Shown: positions 44,393-52,556 of the stretch, piece after piece
Layout: each line of letters opens with the position of its first letter
How positions within the stretch are numbered: position 1 is the first letter of the stretch
DNA from: Mucilaginibacter_A sp050954285
GTDB taxonomy: Bacteria > Bacteroidota > Bacteroidia > Sphingobacteriales > Sphingobacteriaceae
Direction of reading: 5' to 3'
Length of the DNA stretch: 64,000 nucleotides
Assembly: GCA_050954285.1 (NCBI GenBank)
Contig: JBPBPL010000016.1
Coordinates: 81,408-145,407, forward strand
Translations under genes and position numbers: made by a program
Notes under the pieces: model-generated
Database searches by the model: none
What the model was told of the DNA's origin: nothing
The model's input: the letters and a program-made list of their open reading frames with translations, nothing else

Positions 44393-44431
44393 AAACGAAA
44401 CGCTGTTAATCAAATTAACAGCGTTTCGTTT
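44393..44431. repeat. 18-bp perfect inverted repeat related to 42356-42387
   Basis: AAACGAAACGCTGTTAAT (44393-44410) and ATTAACAGCGTTTCGTTT (44414-44431) enclose CAA. The inner 11 bp is the stem of the hairpin at 42356. It lies downstream of the 44456-48279 minus-strand operon and probably ends it. Confidence 0.75.
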
Positions 44432-44440
44432 AAAATAGGA

Positions 44441-44455
44441 GATGCTTCTTTTACC
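44441..44455 (+). repeat. Dispersed repeat, CTTC subtype
   Basis: GATGCTTCTTTTACC directly precedes the stop codon (on the minus strand) of the PmoA-like gene. Confidence 0.55.
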
Positions 44456-45505
44456 CTACTTTTTTTGGGCAAACTCCGCAGTAAATTTTTTAATCTGATC
44501 AGTTGAGATCGCGTTTTTGCCTTCATCAACCACAATCCGGTAACGAAACGTAACAGATTCTCCTTTTTTCAGTTTCAGGTTTTTTGCAGATTTTCCGTTG
44601 GTGAAAATCTTTTCTCCTAACGGATTTGCTGCAAACAATCCGTAGCCACGCGCGTGCCAAAAAGTTGGGTAATTTGGATTTTCAGGATGATCGATCATCA
44701 CCACACTTACCGAATCATTGCCCATTTTGCCGTAAACTTTGCACCAGTTTCCCCGCGTGCTCCAGGCATCATTTCCTGTTTTACCTTCGCTGGTAATGTA
44801 ATTTCCGTTTGCAACCAAATCTGTTCCGCCTTTTACAACGGTTACATTGCCTTTATTATCTGTAAATTTCTGGTCTTCTTTGGTTGGCATTTGCAGTTCG
44901 TGCGCCAAACGCATTCCGTATAAACCATCTTTTGCATCGGTGAAAGTTACTTCGGTAGTTGCTTTTAAAACCGTGGTACGGTCGATCACACGTTTATGTC
45001 CAACCTGACTAAATTCCAGTGTTGTTGTTTCTTCCAGCAAAACTGAATTTTGCTGATTTACCCAGTTAGCATGATAAGCCAATACTCCTTTTATACCACT
45101 TTTTATGCTGATGATTTTATCCGTTTTAATCCAGCCGTACTGGCTTTTTTTCTCTTTAGAAATGGCGTAAGAATTGTTCCAGAAATCCAGTCCGTTTACA
45201 TTCTCATAATTAAACCAGATTCCGATATGATGCGGATGATCTGTCGCATCGCCTGGTTTCGGATTTAGAGGGAACCCTCTCGTTATATCTGTTCCTTCCA
45301 CCGTAAAAACCGGGTACAAAACTGGTTTTTCCAGCGTATCCGGATACAAAAAACTGGTAAAAGGTTTGGTGCCGATAAAAACATCAATCTTATTTTTACC
45401 AACTTCTTTTAAAATTCTTACCTGATTATTACTTTGTGCAAAAGCAGCAGAAAACAATGAAGAACCAAGCGCACAAGCAGCTATATATTTTAAATAGAGT
45501 TTCAT
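44456..45505 (-). CDS. Secreted PmoA-like (DUF6807) protein
   Basis: A 349-residue exported protein with signal peptide MKLYLKYIAACALGSSLFSA ending AFAQ. The family (annotated PmoA-like or DUF6807) is recognised by FLYPDTLEKPVLYPVFT, GDATDHPHHIGIWFNYENVNG (in part DHPHHIGIWF), IDHPENPNYPTFWHARGYGLF and a C-terminal RYRIVVDEG. A fold with carbohydrate-processing or binding function is likely but unproven. It is the last gene of the operon with a Gfo/Idh enzyme and a tandem DUF1080 protein. Confidence 0.84.
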   Translation of the reverse strand: MKLYLKYIAACALGSSLFSAAFAQSNNQVRILKEVGKNKIDVFIGTKPFTSFLYPDTLEKPVLYPVFTVEGTDITRGFPLNPKPGDATDHPHHIGIWFNYENVNGLDFWNNSYAISKEKKSQYGWIKTDKIISIKSGIKGVLAYHANWVNQQNSVLLEETTTLEFSQVGHKRVIDRTTVLKATTEVTFTDAKDGLYGMRLAHELQMPTKEDQKFTDNKGNVTVVKGGTDLVANGNYITSEGKTGNDAWSTRGNWCKVYGKMGNDSVSVVMIDHPENPNYPTFWHARGYGLFAANPLGEKIFTNGKSAKNLKLKKGESVTFRYRIVVDEGKNAISTDQIKKFTAEFAQKK

Positions 45506-45509
45506 GTGG

Positions 45510-45523
45510 ATGCTTCTTTTATC
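45510..45523 (+). repeat. Dispersed repeat, CTTC subtype
   Basis: ATGCTTCTTTTATC fills most of the 20-bp gap between the PmoA-like gene and the Gfo/Idh gene. Confidence 0.6.
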
Positions 45524-45525
45524 CC

Positions 45526-46881
45526 CTAATATTTAAAGGCTTTGCCGCCAACCATAACTTCCTGTGTCCGTTCATCAAACGTAGCTTTTTGTCCGGTATG
45601 TACGGCCGCGTTCGTCATGATCGTTGCAATGGAATGACTGTACCCAGCTTCCACCGGTGCGTGCGGTTGCTTGCGGCTGCGCACGCATTCCATCCAGTTG
45701 CGTATATGGTTGGAAGTCAGCACATCGCCGCCGGTATTGGCCGAAGCAACCACTTTTTCGGTATTAGATAGATTAATTTCTGGTAGTAAATTAGCCTGCA
45801 TTCCCATTTCTGCTGCATGAGCTTTTGTCAATCCGCCAGTTGGCGAAACTTTATTGGTGTTAAGGTTCAATTCACCGCCGTTGGAGTAATAAATTTCAGC
45901 CGGATTTTCATCACCGTTATGCATTCGCGAAGAAAAAGTTACCTGAAAACCATTTGCCGGATCATTCATCGGTCCATAATCAAAAACAGCCGAAATCGTG
46001 TCCCAGTTTTTCCGGCCATCTTTCCAGGCATAAATCCCACCGTTGGCAACTACGCTTCTTGGGTGTTGCAAACCGCTAAACCAATGTACCGTGTCAATCT
46101 GGTGGCTCATCCATTGCCCCGGCAAACCGGAAGAATACGGCCAGAATAAACGAAATTCCAGATATTTTTTCGGGTCGAAAGTATCATGCGGCCGATTCAT
46201 CAAAAACCGTTTCCAGTCGGTATCTTCTTCTTTTAATAATGGTACAAGAGCTGGCCTGCGCCATCGTCCCGGCTGGTTTACATTCCAAGATAATTCTACC
46301 ATGGTAATCGGACCAAACTTCCCGGATTTCACAAAATCTGCGGCTGCCTGATAATTGCTGCCGCTTCTTCTCTGCGAACCAATCTGCACAATCCGGTCCG
46401 TTGCTTTGATCGCTTTTAAAGCTGCGCGGTTATCTTCCATTGTTTCTGCAAAAGGCTTTTCGCAATACACATCGCAACCAGCTTTTACGGCTTCAATCGC
46501 ATGTAAAGCGTGCTGAAAATCTGCTGTGCTGACAAAAACGGCATCCACCATTTTTTTATCATACATTTCTTCATTATTGCGGCAGGCAATCACATCGTGT
46601 CCCATTTTTTCCTTCCAAAAAGCCGCGCCTGTTTCTCTTCTTTTATTCCAGATATCCGATACGGCAACCAGATCAAAATTCAGTTCCTTATAATGGTTCA
46701 TAAAACTTGGAACATGCGAGCTTTTGTGCCGGTCTGAAAAGCCAACTACGCCAACCCGAACTCGATCATTTGCACCGATAATACGCTTGTAACTTTTTGC
46801 GCTCCAGCTCACTTTAGAAACCATAACTCCGGCTCCTGCCAAGGCAGCCTGCCTGATAAACTGACGACGAGAATTTTCCAT
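45526..46881 (-). CDS. Secreted Gfo/Idh/MocA-family oxidoreductase
   Basis: A 451-residue NAD(P)-dependent oxidoreductase with Tat leader (SRRQFIRQAALAGAGVMVSK). Rossmann segment VRVGVVGFSDRH, family Lys in VYCEKPFAETMEDN (about residue 145), then the C-terminal domain with WPYSSGLPGQWMSHQIDTVHW and a His-Ser-rich end (AGYSHSIATIMTNAAVHTGQ). It is the third secreted or cytoplasmic Gfo/Idh protein in the window. It is cotranscribed with DUF1080 and PmoA-like genes, so it probably acts on the same keto-sugar chemistry as the 12-23 kb operon. Confidence 0.87.
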   Translation of the reverse strand: MENSRRQFIRQAALAGAGVMVSKVSWSAKSYKRIIGANDRVRVGVVGFSDRHKSSHVPSFMNHYKELNFDLVAVSDIWNKRRETGAAFWKEKMGHDVIACRNNEEMYDKKMVDAVFVSTADFQHALHAIEAVKAGCDVYCEKPFAETMEDNRAALKAIKATDRIVQIGSQRRSGSNYQAAADFVKSGKFGPITMVELSWNVNQPGRWRRPALVPLLKEEDTDWKRFLMNRPHDTFDPKKYLEFRLFWPYSSGLPGQWMSHQIDTVHWFSGLQHPRSVVANGGIYAWKDGRKNWDTISAVFDYGPMNDPANGFQVTFSSRMHNGDENPAEIYYSNGGELNLNTNKVSPTGGLTKAHAAEMGMQANLLPEINLSNTEKVVASANTGGDVLTSNHIRNWMECVRSRKQPHAPVEAGYSHSIATIMTNAAVHTGQKATFDERTQEVMVGGKAFKY

Positions 46882-46893
46882 ACTTCTTTTATG
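46880..46893 (+). repeat. Dispersed repeat overlapping a start codon
   Basis: ATACTTCTTTTATG; on the coding (minus) strand this is CATAAAAGAAGTAT and the final AT is the start of the ATG at 46881. AAGAAG lies close to Shine-Dalgarno distance. Confidence 0.65.
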
Positions 46894-46902
46894 AGGTAAA
46901 AA

Positions 46903-48279
46903 TTAGTGTAATTCTTTGATTTTGATACTGCGGAAGGAAACCTGGTTGCCATGATCCTGCAAAAGAATGTGACCAGCTTTTGCCATTCCAAAGTTTGGCC
47001 AAACATTGTATTTGCTAATGCTCACCAGCTGTTCAAAGTCTTTCGAGCCACGCTCGTATTCCAGCACTTTAACACCGTTTAAATAATGTTCTACATGGTT
47101 ATTTGGATAAACGATTACGCGACCAGTATTCCATTCTCCGATTGGGTGAATAAAACGTTTTTGCTTATTAGCCGGAATCAAATCGTATAAAGAAGCAAGC
47201 GTACGGTCGCCGTTTCGGCCAAGTTTGGCATCCGGATGCAGGTCATCATCCAAAACCTGGTATTCCAAGCCAATGGCAGAACCTGCAGTTTTTTCATCCA
47301 GCGTTACAAAGTATTTTAAACCGCTGTTTGCCCCCGGTGTTAACTTAAAATCGAAAGAAACATCAAATGCAGCGTATAAATCTCTGGTAACGATATCGCC
47401 TCCGTTGGCAGCTTCTTTTCCTTCGGAAGATAAAACTGTTATCAACCCATCAGTTATTTTCCAGCCTTTCGCAGGGAAAGTTTCTCCTTTAACACTTTTC
47501 CAGCCAGCAGCAGTTTTTCCATCAAACAATAACTTCCAGCCGTGCGCCTTTTCATACGGAGTTAAAAAGTTGGGTACATTGTTTACCACATAAATATCCG
47601 CAGGAAAAGCACTGGGTTTTAAACTGGAAGTTTGGATGCGGATGTTTTTAAAATATACTTTTTTGCCTGCTTGTTCTTGGGTTGTAACGGCGTGAACCTG
47701 CAAACCGACAAACCCTTCGCGATCCAAAGTATCCACAACATAAGCCACCGGAATTTCATTGATCCAGGTTTTGGTTTCGTTGCCAATGCATTCAATTTTG
47801 ATATGATTGTATTGTCCGATTTTAAAAGCTGTTTTTGCTTTGGCGTTCAAATCCAACGGATACAACCACTGGCGGCGGTCTTCGTCATAAACTCCACCAG
47901 ACCAGTTTCTGTTTGAAGGATCGATTTCGACTTGCTGGCCGTAAACTTTTCCCTGGTGGCCTTCACCATTAAAATGACTTCTGATTTGAATGCCAGAATT
48001 GCTTTCGGTACTTTCAATTTTGGCATCCAGTTCCAGCACAAAATCGCGGTATACTTCTTTTGTCACCAAAAAACTGTTGCCCGAATTGATAACCGTTGTG
48101 CCCACAATCACGCCGTTTTCTACTTTATAATCGGCCGTTCCGGCAGTTCGATTCCAGCCATTTAAAGTTTTGCCATCAAAAAGACTATGCCACGGGCCGG
48201 GCGATTGAGCCGTTGTACAATCAGGCATCATAAAAAAGCATATCACATAGATACACAATAAGAGGTTAAGTTTTTTCAT
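46903..48279 (-). CDS. Tandem DUF1080 secreted protein
   Basis: A 458-residue exported protein with two DUF1080 jelly-roll domains. Signal peptide MKKLNLLLCIYVICFFMMPD with TTAQS. Domain 1 (about 30-210) has WHSLFDGKTLNGWNRTAG, DFVLELDAKIEST and SGIQIRSHF. Domain 2 (about 245-455) has WKLLFDGKTAAGWKSVKGE, FDVSFDFKLTPGANSGLKYF and ends FRSIKIKELH. Two fused DUF1080 domains are less common than one and may act on two linked residues or add a binding module. It is the first gene of the minus-strand operon. Confidence 0.87.
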   Translation of the reverse strand: MKKLNLLLCIYVICFFMMPDCTTAQSPGPWHSLFDGKTLNGWNRTAGTADYKVENGVIVGTTVINSGNSFLVTKEVYRDFVLELDAKIESTESNSGIQIRSHFNGEGHQGKVYGQQVEIDPSNRNWSGGVYDEDRRQWLYPLDLNAKAKTAFKIGQYNHIKIECIGNETKTWINEIPVAYVVDTLDREGFVGLQVHAVTTQEQAGKKVYFKNIRIQTSSLKPSAFPADIYVVNNVPNFLTPYEKAHGWKLLFDGKTAAGWKSVKGETFPAKGWKITDGLITVLSSEGKEAANGGDIVTRDLYAAFDVSFDFKLTPGANSGLKYFVTLDEKTAGSAIGLEYQVLDDDLHPDAKLGRNGDRTLASLYDLIPANKQKRFIHPIGEWNTGRVIVYPNNHVEHYLNGVKVLEYERGSKDFEQLVSISKYNVWPNFGMAKAGHILLQDHGNQVSFRSIKIKELH

Positions 48280-48319
48280 ATGTTATAAAGAGGTTTAATG
48301 GTTGTCAAATAAATTCATC

Positions 48320-48537
48320 ATGCTTCTTTTATGCCTGTAAATTTGTTTTGTGGATTGTTTTGGGCAAATTAAAAATAAGCTAATCAGTAGTTTCCTCATT
48401 TTTACAATGATAAATCGGATTTGAAATTGGTTAATAATTGGTTCTCAGCTTTAGATTGCTGATGGTTATATTTCTGCTAAAATAGTAATTGATGGTTGTA
48501 GAAAAAAAACTGAATTTTTAGATGATAAAAGAAGCAT
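48320..48537. repeat. Widely spaced inverted pair of the dispersed repeat
   Basis: ATGCTTCTTTTATG (48320-48333, extending through CCTGTAAATTTG) faces GATAAAAGAAGCAT (48524-48537) across 190 bp. It lies in the 515-bp divergent gap 48280-48794. The gap otherwise holds only the possible promoter at 48774. Confidence 0.7.
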
Positions 48538-48773
48538 CGAAAAATCCGGAACACACTGTAAGTTGTATTGCTATATTTATTCCGGTTTCAGGTACAAGAT
48601 TGCATGGGTTAAATAGGCTTTAACCCAAATTTCCGAATAGAAACACATCAATAATTTAAATAAGCTGGAAATCACAACTAATACAAATTTGCTGATTGAA
48701 AAAGAAATCCAACCGATAATTGTTAAGGTTTGAACAGGTTGTGGCCAGGAAAATAAAGCAGACCTAAATAGGT

Positions 48774-48781
48774 TAATTTTG
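48774..48781 (+). promoter_or_regulatory. Candidate -7 element of the GH53 gene
   Basis: TAATTTTG is an exact TAnnTTTG match 13 bp before the ATG. No -33 TTTG lies at 19-21 bp, and the leader would be very short, so support is limited. Confidence 0.35.
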
Positions 48782-48794
48782 TAAAAACTGTAAA

Positions 48795-50177
48795 ATGAAA
48801 AAGCAAGTTCTCCTGTTCGTACTGTTTTTAGCACCCTTTTTTTCTGTTTCAGCACAGGTAAAATCCGAGTCGGCAAATATTCCTGCGGAAATTGAAGTTA
48901 CGCCTTATCAAACCACCATTGTTGCAGATGGAAAAGGTAAAGCGCGCATTAAAATCAGCGTGATTGACAAGCAAGGCCGGACAGTTACTAATGCTTCCAT
49001 TCCAGTTCGATTCAGTGTTTCCGGCGATGCAACCGTAATTAATGCCGATAAAAGAAGCACTTCAGCAAAAACACTAAATGCAAACTTAAAAAATGGTGAA
49101 CTTGAGGTTTACGTACAATCTGGCCGGGACACAAGTGTTGTTAAATTTCAGGCTGAAAGTGCCGGTCTGATTACTGGCGCAACAGAAATACATACCGTTC
49201 AGCCCGGCAATCCGCATCCGGTAACTATAACTGCACCAATTGCTGGCAATAGTTCCATCAATCAAAAAATATTAGGTGCAGATATTTCCTTTTTACCGCA
49301 ACAGGAAGCACGTGGAATGAAGTTTTATAATGAAAACGGACAGCAGGAAGATGTATTAAAAATTTTAAAAGACCATGGTTTTAATTATATCCGTTTGAGA
49401 ATTTTCGATCATCCGGAGGGCGCAAGAGGATATTCGCCCAACAAAGGTTTTTGCGATCTTCCGCATACCATGCAAATGGCGAAACGTATAAAAGCTGCAG
49501 GAATGAAGTTTTTACTCGACTTTCATTATTCTGATACCTGGGCCGATCCGCAGCGGCAGGATATTCCAGCGGCATGGAGAGATTTGGATTATAAAACGCT
49601 GAACGATTCTGTTTACACTTATACCAAACAGGTAATGCAAAGCCTTAAAGATCAGGAAACTGTGCCGGATATGGTTCAGGTTGGGAATGAAATTAATCAT
49701 GGCATGCTTTGGCCCGTTGGCCGGATTAACAACTTAGACAGCTTGGCCAATCTGATTTTTTCTGGCATAAAAGGAGTAAAGGTAATAAGTCCGAAAACGT
49801 TGATTATGCTGCATATTGCCCTTGGCGGACAAAATCCTGAAGCTCATTTTTTTCTGGATAATATGCTGAACCGTAAAGTTCCTTTTGATGTGATTGGTTT
49901 GTCTTATTATCCTAAATGGCATGGAGCACCCGAAGATTTGAGAAACAATATGGCCGATTTAGCGCGACACTATCATAAACATGTGATGGTTGCAGAATAT
50001 TCGCAGCTAAAAGAAGCTGTTAACAACATTGCCTTCACCGCTCCTGGCAACAAAGCTTTAGGAACATTTATCTGGGAACCGCTCAATACGTGGGAAGCGT
50101 TTTTTGATAAAAATGGAAAGGCCAATAAATTCATCGAAGTATATCCGAAAATCGCCAAAAAATATAATGTCCGTTAA
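48795..50177 (+). CDS. GH53 arabinogalactan endo-beta-1,4-galactanase with N-terminal Ig-like domain
   Basis: A 460-residue exported glycoside hydrolase predicted to cleave beta-1,4-galactan. Signal peptide MKKQVLLFVLFLAPFFSVSA. Residues about 28-145 form an invasin/Big-type Ig-like domain (IVADGKGKARIKISVIDKQG). The GH53 (alpha/beta)8 barrel starts at about 155 (ILGADISFLPQQEARGMKF) and has RLRIFDHP, LLDFHYSDTWADPQRQ, the acid/base Glu in VQVGNEINHGMLWP (about 299) and the nucleophile Glu in VMVAEYSQL (about 400). It is the only clear glycosidase in the window apart from the remnant after it. Confidence 0.93.
   Translation: MKKQVLLFVLFLAPFFSVSAQVKSESANIPAEIEVTPYQTTIVADGKGKARIKISVIDKQGRTVTNASIPVRFSVSGDATVINADKRSTSAKTLNANLKNGELEVYVQSGRDTSVVKFQAESAGLITGATEIHTVQPGNPHPVTITAPIAGNSSINQKILGADISFLPQQEARGMKFYNENGQQEDVLKILKDHGFNYIRLRIFDHPEGARGYSPNKGFCDLPHTMQMAKRIKAAGMKFLLDFHYSDTWADPQRQDIPAAWRDLDYKTLNDSVYTYTKQVMQSLKDQETVPDMVQVGNEINHGMLWPVGRINNLDSLANLIFSGIKGVKVISPKTLIMLHIALGGQNPEAHFFLDNMLNRKVPFDVIGLSYYPKWHGAPEDLRNNMADLARHYHKHVMVAEYSQLKEAVNNIAFTAPGNKALGTFIWEPLNTWEAFFDKNGKANKFIEVYPKIAKKYNVR
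49047..49059 (-). repeat. Dispersed repeat core inside the GH53 gene
   Basis: GATAAAAGAAGCA encodes DKRS in the Ig-like domain (VINADKRSTSA). Confidence 0.45.
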
Positions 50178-50195
50178 TTCAAAATGTATTCTTAA

Positions 50196-50558
50196 ATGAA
50201 AAAGCTTTTCTTTGCCTGCCCTTTACCAGCGGCTGTTTTTTCCACCGAAGTACAAAAAAATATTCCTTCCACAACCAATTTAGATAACGGATGGGAATTT
50301 GTAAAATATATTGATACTACAAATTCCGGTGTCTAAATTAAGTTCAGCAATAGCAAGTACCGTTCATCGGGTAGAGGAGGCGTGTTGATAAATGATGATT
50401 TTGTGAGTGCAGAAGAACCACCATTAAGCATTAAAACTGATATTAATACTGGTTTTACATCGATAAAACCAGTATCGGTAAAAATTCAATTACTGGAAAT
50501 TTTAAGCACAAGTGTTTCCACAGCTTTATCAATAAAGCAAACGATTCAGCCCAGATAA
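50196..50558 (+). pseudogene. Remnant of a secreted glycosidase-like gene
   Basis: A 46-codon ORF (50196-50336) starts MKKLFFACPLPAAVFS and ends in DNGWEFVKYIDTTNSGV, resembling the N-terminus of GH2-type beta-galactosidases after a signal peptide. It stops early. A further open stretch in another frame (50343-50558) includes SSGRGGVLINDDF and also ends in a stop. The 50178-50744 gap thus looks like a mostly deleted carbohydrate-active gene next to GH53. Family assignment is tentative. Confidence 0.4.
50446..50475. repeat. Palindromic copy of the dispersed repeat
   Basis: ATACTGGTTTTACAT (50446-50460) and CGATAAAACCAGTAT (50461-50475) are 12-bp complementary arms without spacer. It is a compact version of the repeat within the glycosidase remnant. 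Confidence 0.6.
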
Positions 50559-50574
50559 AAACTCAATGTCGTGG

Positions 50575-50613
50575 GCACAACCGATACCAGGAATATCCAT
50601 GTATCGGTTGTGC
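50575..50613. repeat. 13-bp perfect hairpin
   Basis: GCACAACCGATAC (50575-50587) and GTATCGGTTGTGC (50601-50613) are exact reverse complements around a 13-nt loop. There is no T-tract. It could be an attenuator, an operator or the end of a lost mobile element. Confidence 0.65.
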
Positions 50614-50744
50614 TTTATCAGATAGCGCTTAATCAGCTTAAATAGTCGGATAAATTTCTTATTCATATTTACTGGTACACCGGACAGATTATCAAACCGG
50701 TTCCAAATAAACATTGTTTAATAAATCAATCGGTGCATACTGTA

Positions 50745-51113
50745 TCAAGGGTGCGTATTTGTTCGTCCGTTCCAGTCGGTTAGTAGAACTGTTATCCCAG
50801 CAACAGCAGTAAAACAAATATTAAAAATCATCGCTTTCTTATCTTTTCGAAAAGGCTTGAAAAAAGTTTGAAGCGCAAATTGACCTATATTGTAAGGATC
50901 AATTTTACCGTGAACCGTAAATGGGATAATAGGTTTTATGGCAGCAGGCTGATCTGTTAAAGCTATGTAAACCAATAAAGTGATTCCTTCAACCGCATAA
51001 AGTCTTTTTATTTTACTGTTAAAATTTAATACCGGTGGCAGGATAAGCAGGCTGCTGGCCAGTGCATAATCAATAAGGCTATGTGTTTTTGGAGAAATAG
51101 GTTTTGTTCTCAT
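50745..51113 (-). CDS. Small multi-pass membrane protein
   Basis: A 122-residue protein with about three to four hydrophobic segments (SLIDYALASSLLILPPVLNF, GITLLVYIALTD, ICFTAVAGITVLLTDW). It starts MRTKPISPKTHSLID. I do not assign a named family. It is 9 bp downstream of the SDR gene on the same strand, so it is probably cotranscribed. Confidence 0.65.
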   Translation of the reverse strand: MRTKPISPKTHSLIDYALASSLLILPPVLNFNSKIKRLYAVEGITLLVYIALTDQPAAIKPIIPFTVHGKIDPYNIGQFALQTFFKPFRKDKKAMIFNICFTAVAGITVLLTDWNGRTNTHP

Positions 51114-51122
51114 GCGAGGAAG

Positions 51123-51905
51123 TTATTCAGATTCTTTACGTATTGTAGCAGCAAGCATACTGTCTGGTGTAATGTTGGCCATGGCTATCTGCACTTTGTT
51201 TTTAAACCCGGATACAATTTTTTCTTCACCTTTCATCAAGGCTTCGTAACCATCTTTAGCAACGTCTGCAGGATTGCTCATTGCAGATTTATCCTGTACT
51301 AACTTTGAGTTCTGGGCTCCGGCTTTATTAAAGAAATCTGTATCAGTAACACCTGGCTGTAATGCTGTAACCGTTACATTGGTATCTTTTACCTCGTTAA
51401 TAATGGCTTCGGTAAAATTAAGCACATAGGCTTTGGTTCCACAATACACGGCTTGAAGCGGAGCTGGGAGAATAGATACGGTAGAGGCCAGTTGTAATAT
51501 CTTGCCTTCATTACGGGCAACCATATCTTTTAAGAACAGGTAGGTAAGAGTAGTGAGTGATACAACATTCAGATGAATAATTTGTAGCTGACGGTCTAAA
51601 TCTTCTTCAAAAAACTTACCGTAAATGCCTTGCCCTGCATCGTTTACCAGTATATTTACAGTAATACCAGTGGCTTTAACTTCATTATACAGTTCTAGGG
51701 CAGCACCATCACTAAATAAGTTTTTACCAATTGGTACAACTTTAACACTGTATTCTGCTGAAAGTTCCTTTGCAACACGTTCCAGATTATCTGAAGGTCG
51801 AGCAACAATAATCAGATTATAGTTATTTTTTGCAAATTGTTTTGCCAGTTCATAACCTATTCCGCTGGTAGCACCGGTAACCAGCGCATATTTTGTTTTT
51901 TCCAT
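51123..51905 (-). CDS. Short-chain dehydrogenase/reductase
   Basis: A 260-residue classical SDR. Cofactor motif TGATSGIGYELAKQFA at residues about 9-24, the NDAGQG structural motif (usual NNAG) at about 89, and catalytic YCGTK with Tyr about 152 and Lys about 156, preceded by a Ser in LASTVS. It probably uses NADP(H), with a basic residue after strand 2 (VARPSDN). No signal peptide. Substrate unknown. It belongs to the 50.7-53.6 kb minus-strand set with DUF4142 and another SDR. Confidence 0.88.
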   Translation of the reverse strand: MEKTKYALVTGATSGIGYELAKQFAKNNYNLIIVARPSDNLERVAKELSAEYSVKVVPIGKNLFSDGAALELYNEVKATGITVNILVNDAGQGIYGKFFEEDLDRQLQIIHLNVVSLTTLTYLFLKDMVARNEGKILQLASTVSILPAPLQAVYCGTKAYVLNFTEAIINEVKDTNVTVTALQPGVTDTDFFNKAGAQNSKLVQDKSAMSNPADVAKDGYEALMKGEEKIVSGFKNKVQIAMANITPDSMLAATIRKESE

Positions 51906-52002
51906 GATCGTAGGGTTTAGTGAAGGATGTAGTTAAATGATGTTGCACCAATATGATTGAGAAGGATTAAAATACTTTTTGAATAATCAATTCAAGATTC
52001 CG

Positions 52003-52521
52003 CTATGGGGCCACATCTTTTATTTGGTCATCGATAGCAGAAATAGCAGCCAGATGTTCCTTCAATACAGGCAATGTTTGCTGTGCAAAAGCTTTAACAT
52101 CTGGGTCTTTTCCACTAACGGCATAAGTTTGAAAAAGTAAAATCGTTTGCTTGTGGCCGGGTACCATCATATGCACATACAGCCTGTCAAAATCTTTTCC
52201 TGAAGCTTTGCTCAGCATCAGATCAGGCACTGGCGGGCTGGTGGCCTGTGTAGGAACCTGATACCCTTTAGTTTTAGCCAGTTGCATCAGTGTTGCCTGA
52301 GCTTTGCCATGATCTGTAACCATACGTTTTCCAAATGCTTTAACTTCCGGTCTAAGTGCTTTTTGGGCGGCCATGCCTCCTGCGCTAATTTCCTGCAGTC
52401 CATTGATACTGGCCTGCTCAATAAAATGAATTGTTGTAGTATCCTGGTCTGCTGTCTGGGCTTTGGCTGAGTTAAGCAATGCTAAACTCGTAAAGGCCAA
52501 TAAAAAAATTAACTTTTTCAT
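52003..52521 (-). CDS. DUF4142 exported protein
   Basis: A 172-residue exported helical protein with signal peptide MKKLIFLLAFTSLALLNSAKA. DUF4142 features are FIEQASINGLQEISAGGMA, VKAFGKRMVTDHGKAQATL, DRLYVHMMVPGHKQTILLF and a C-terminal AFAQQTLPVLKEHLAAI. The family has a ferritin-like helical bundle and unknown function, often linked to stress responses. It sits between two SDR genes. Confidence 0.86.
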   Translation of the reverse strand: MKKLIFLLAFTSLALLNSAKAQTADQDTTTIHFIEQASINGLQEISAGGMAAQKALRPEVKAFGKRMVTDHGKAQATLMQLAKTKGYQVPTQATSPPVPDLMLSKASGKDFDRLYVHMMVPGHKQTILLFQTYAVSGKDPDVKAFAQQTLPVLKEHLAAISAIDDQIKDVAP

Positions 52522-52556
52522 AAGTAATAGATTAATGATTTGTTTATTGTTATTGA

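Noticed and set aside
44135..44413. Minus-strand 92-codon ORF
   Set aside because: It runs through two repeat copies and a perfect palindrome, and resembles no protein. I treat the region as non-coding.
50529..50714. Minus-strand 61-codon ORF
   Set aside because: It spans a perfect hairpin and a pseudogene tail with no homology that I can see.
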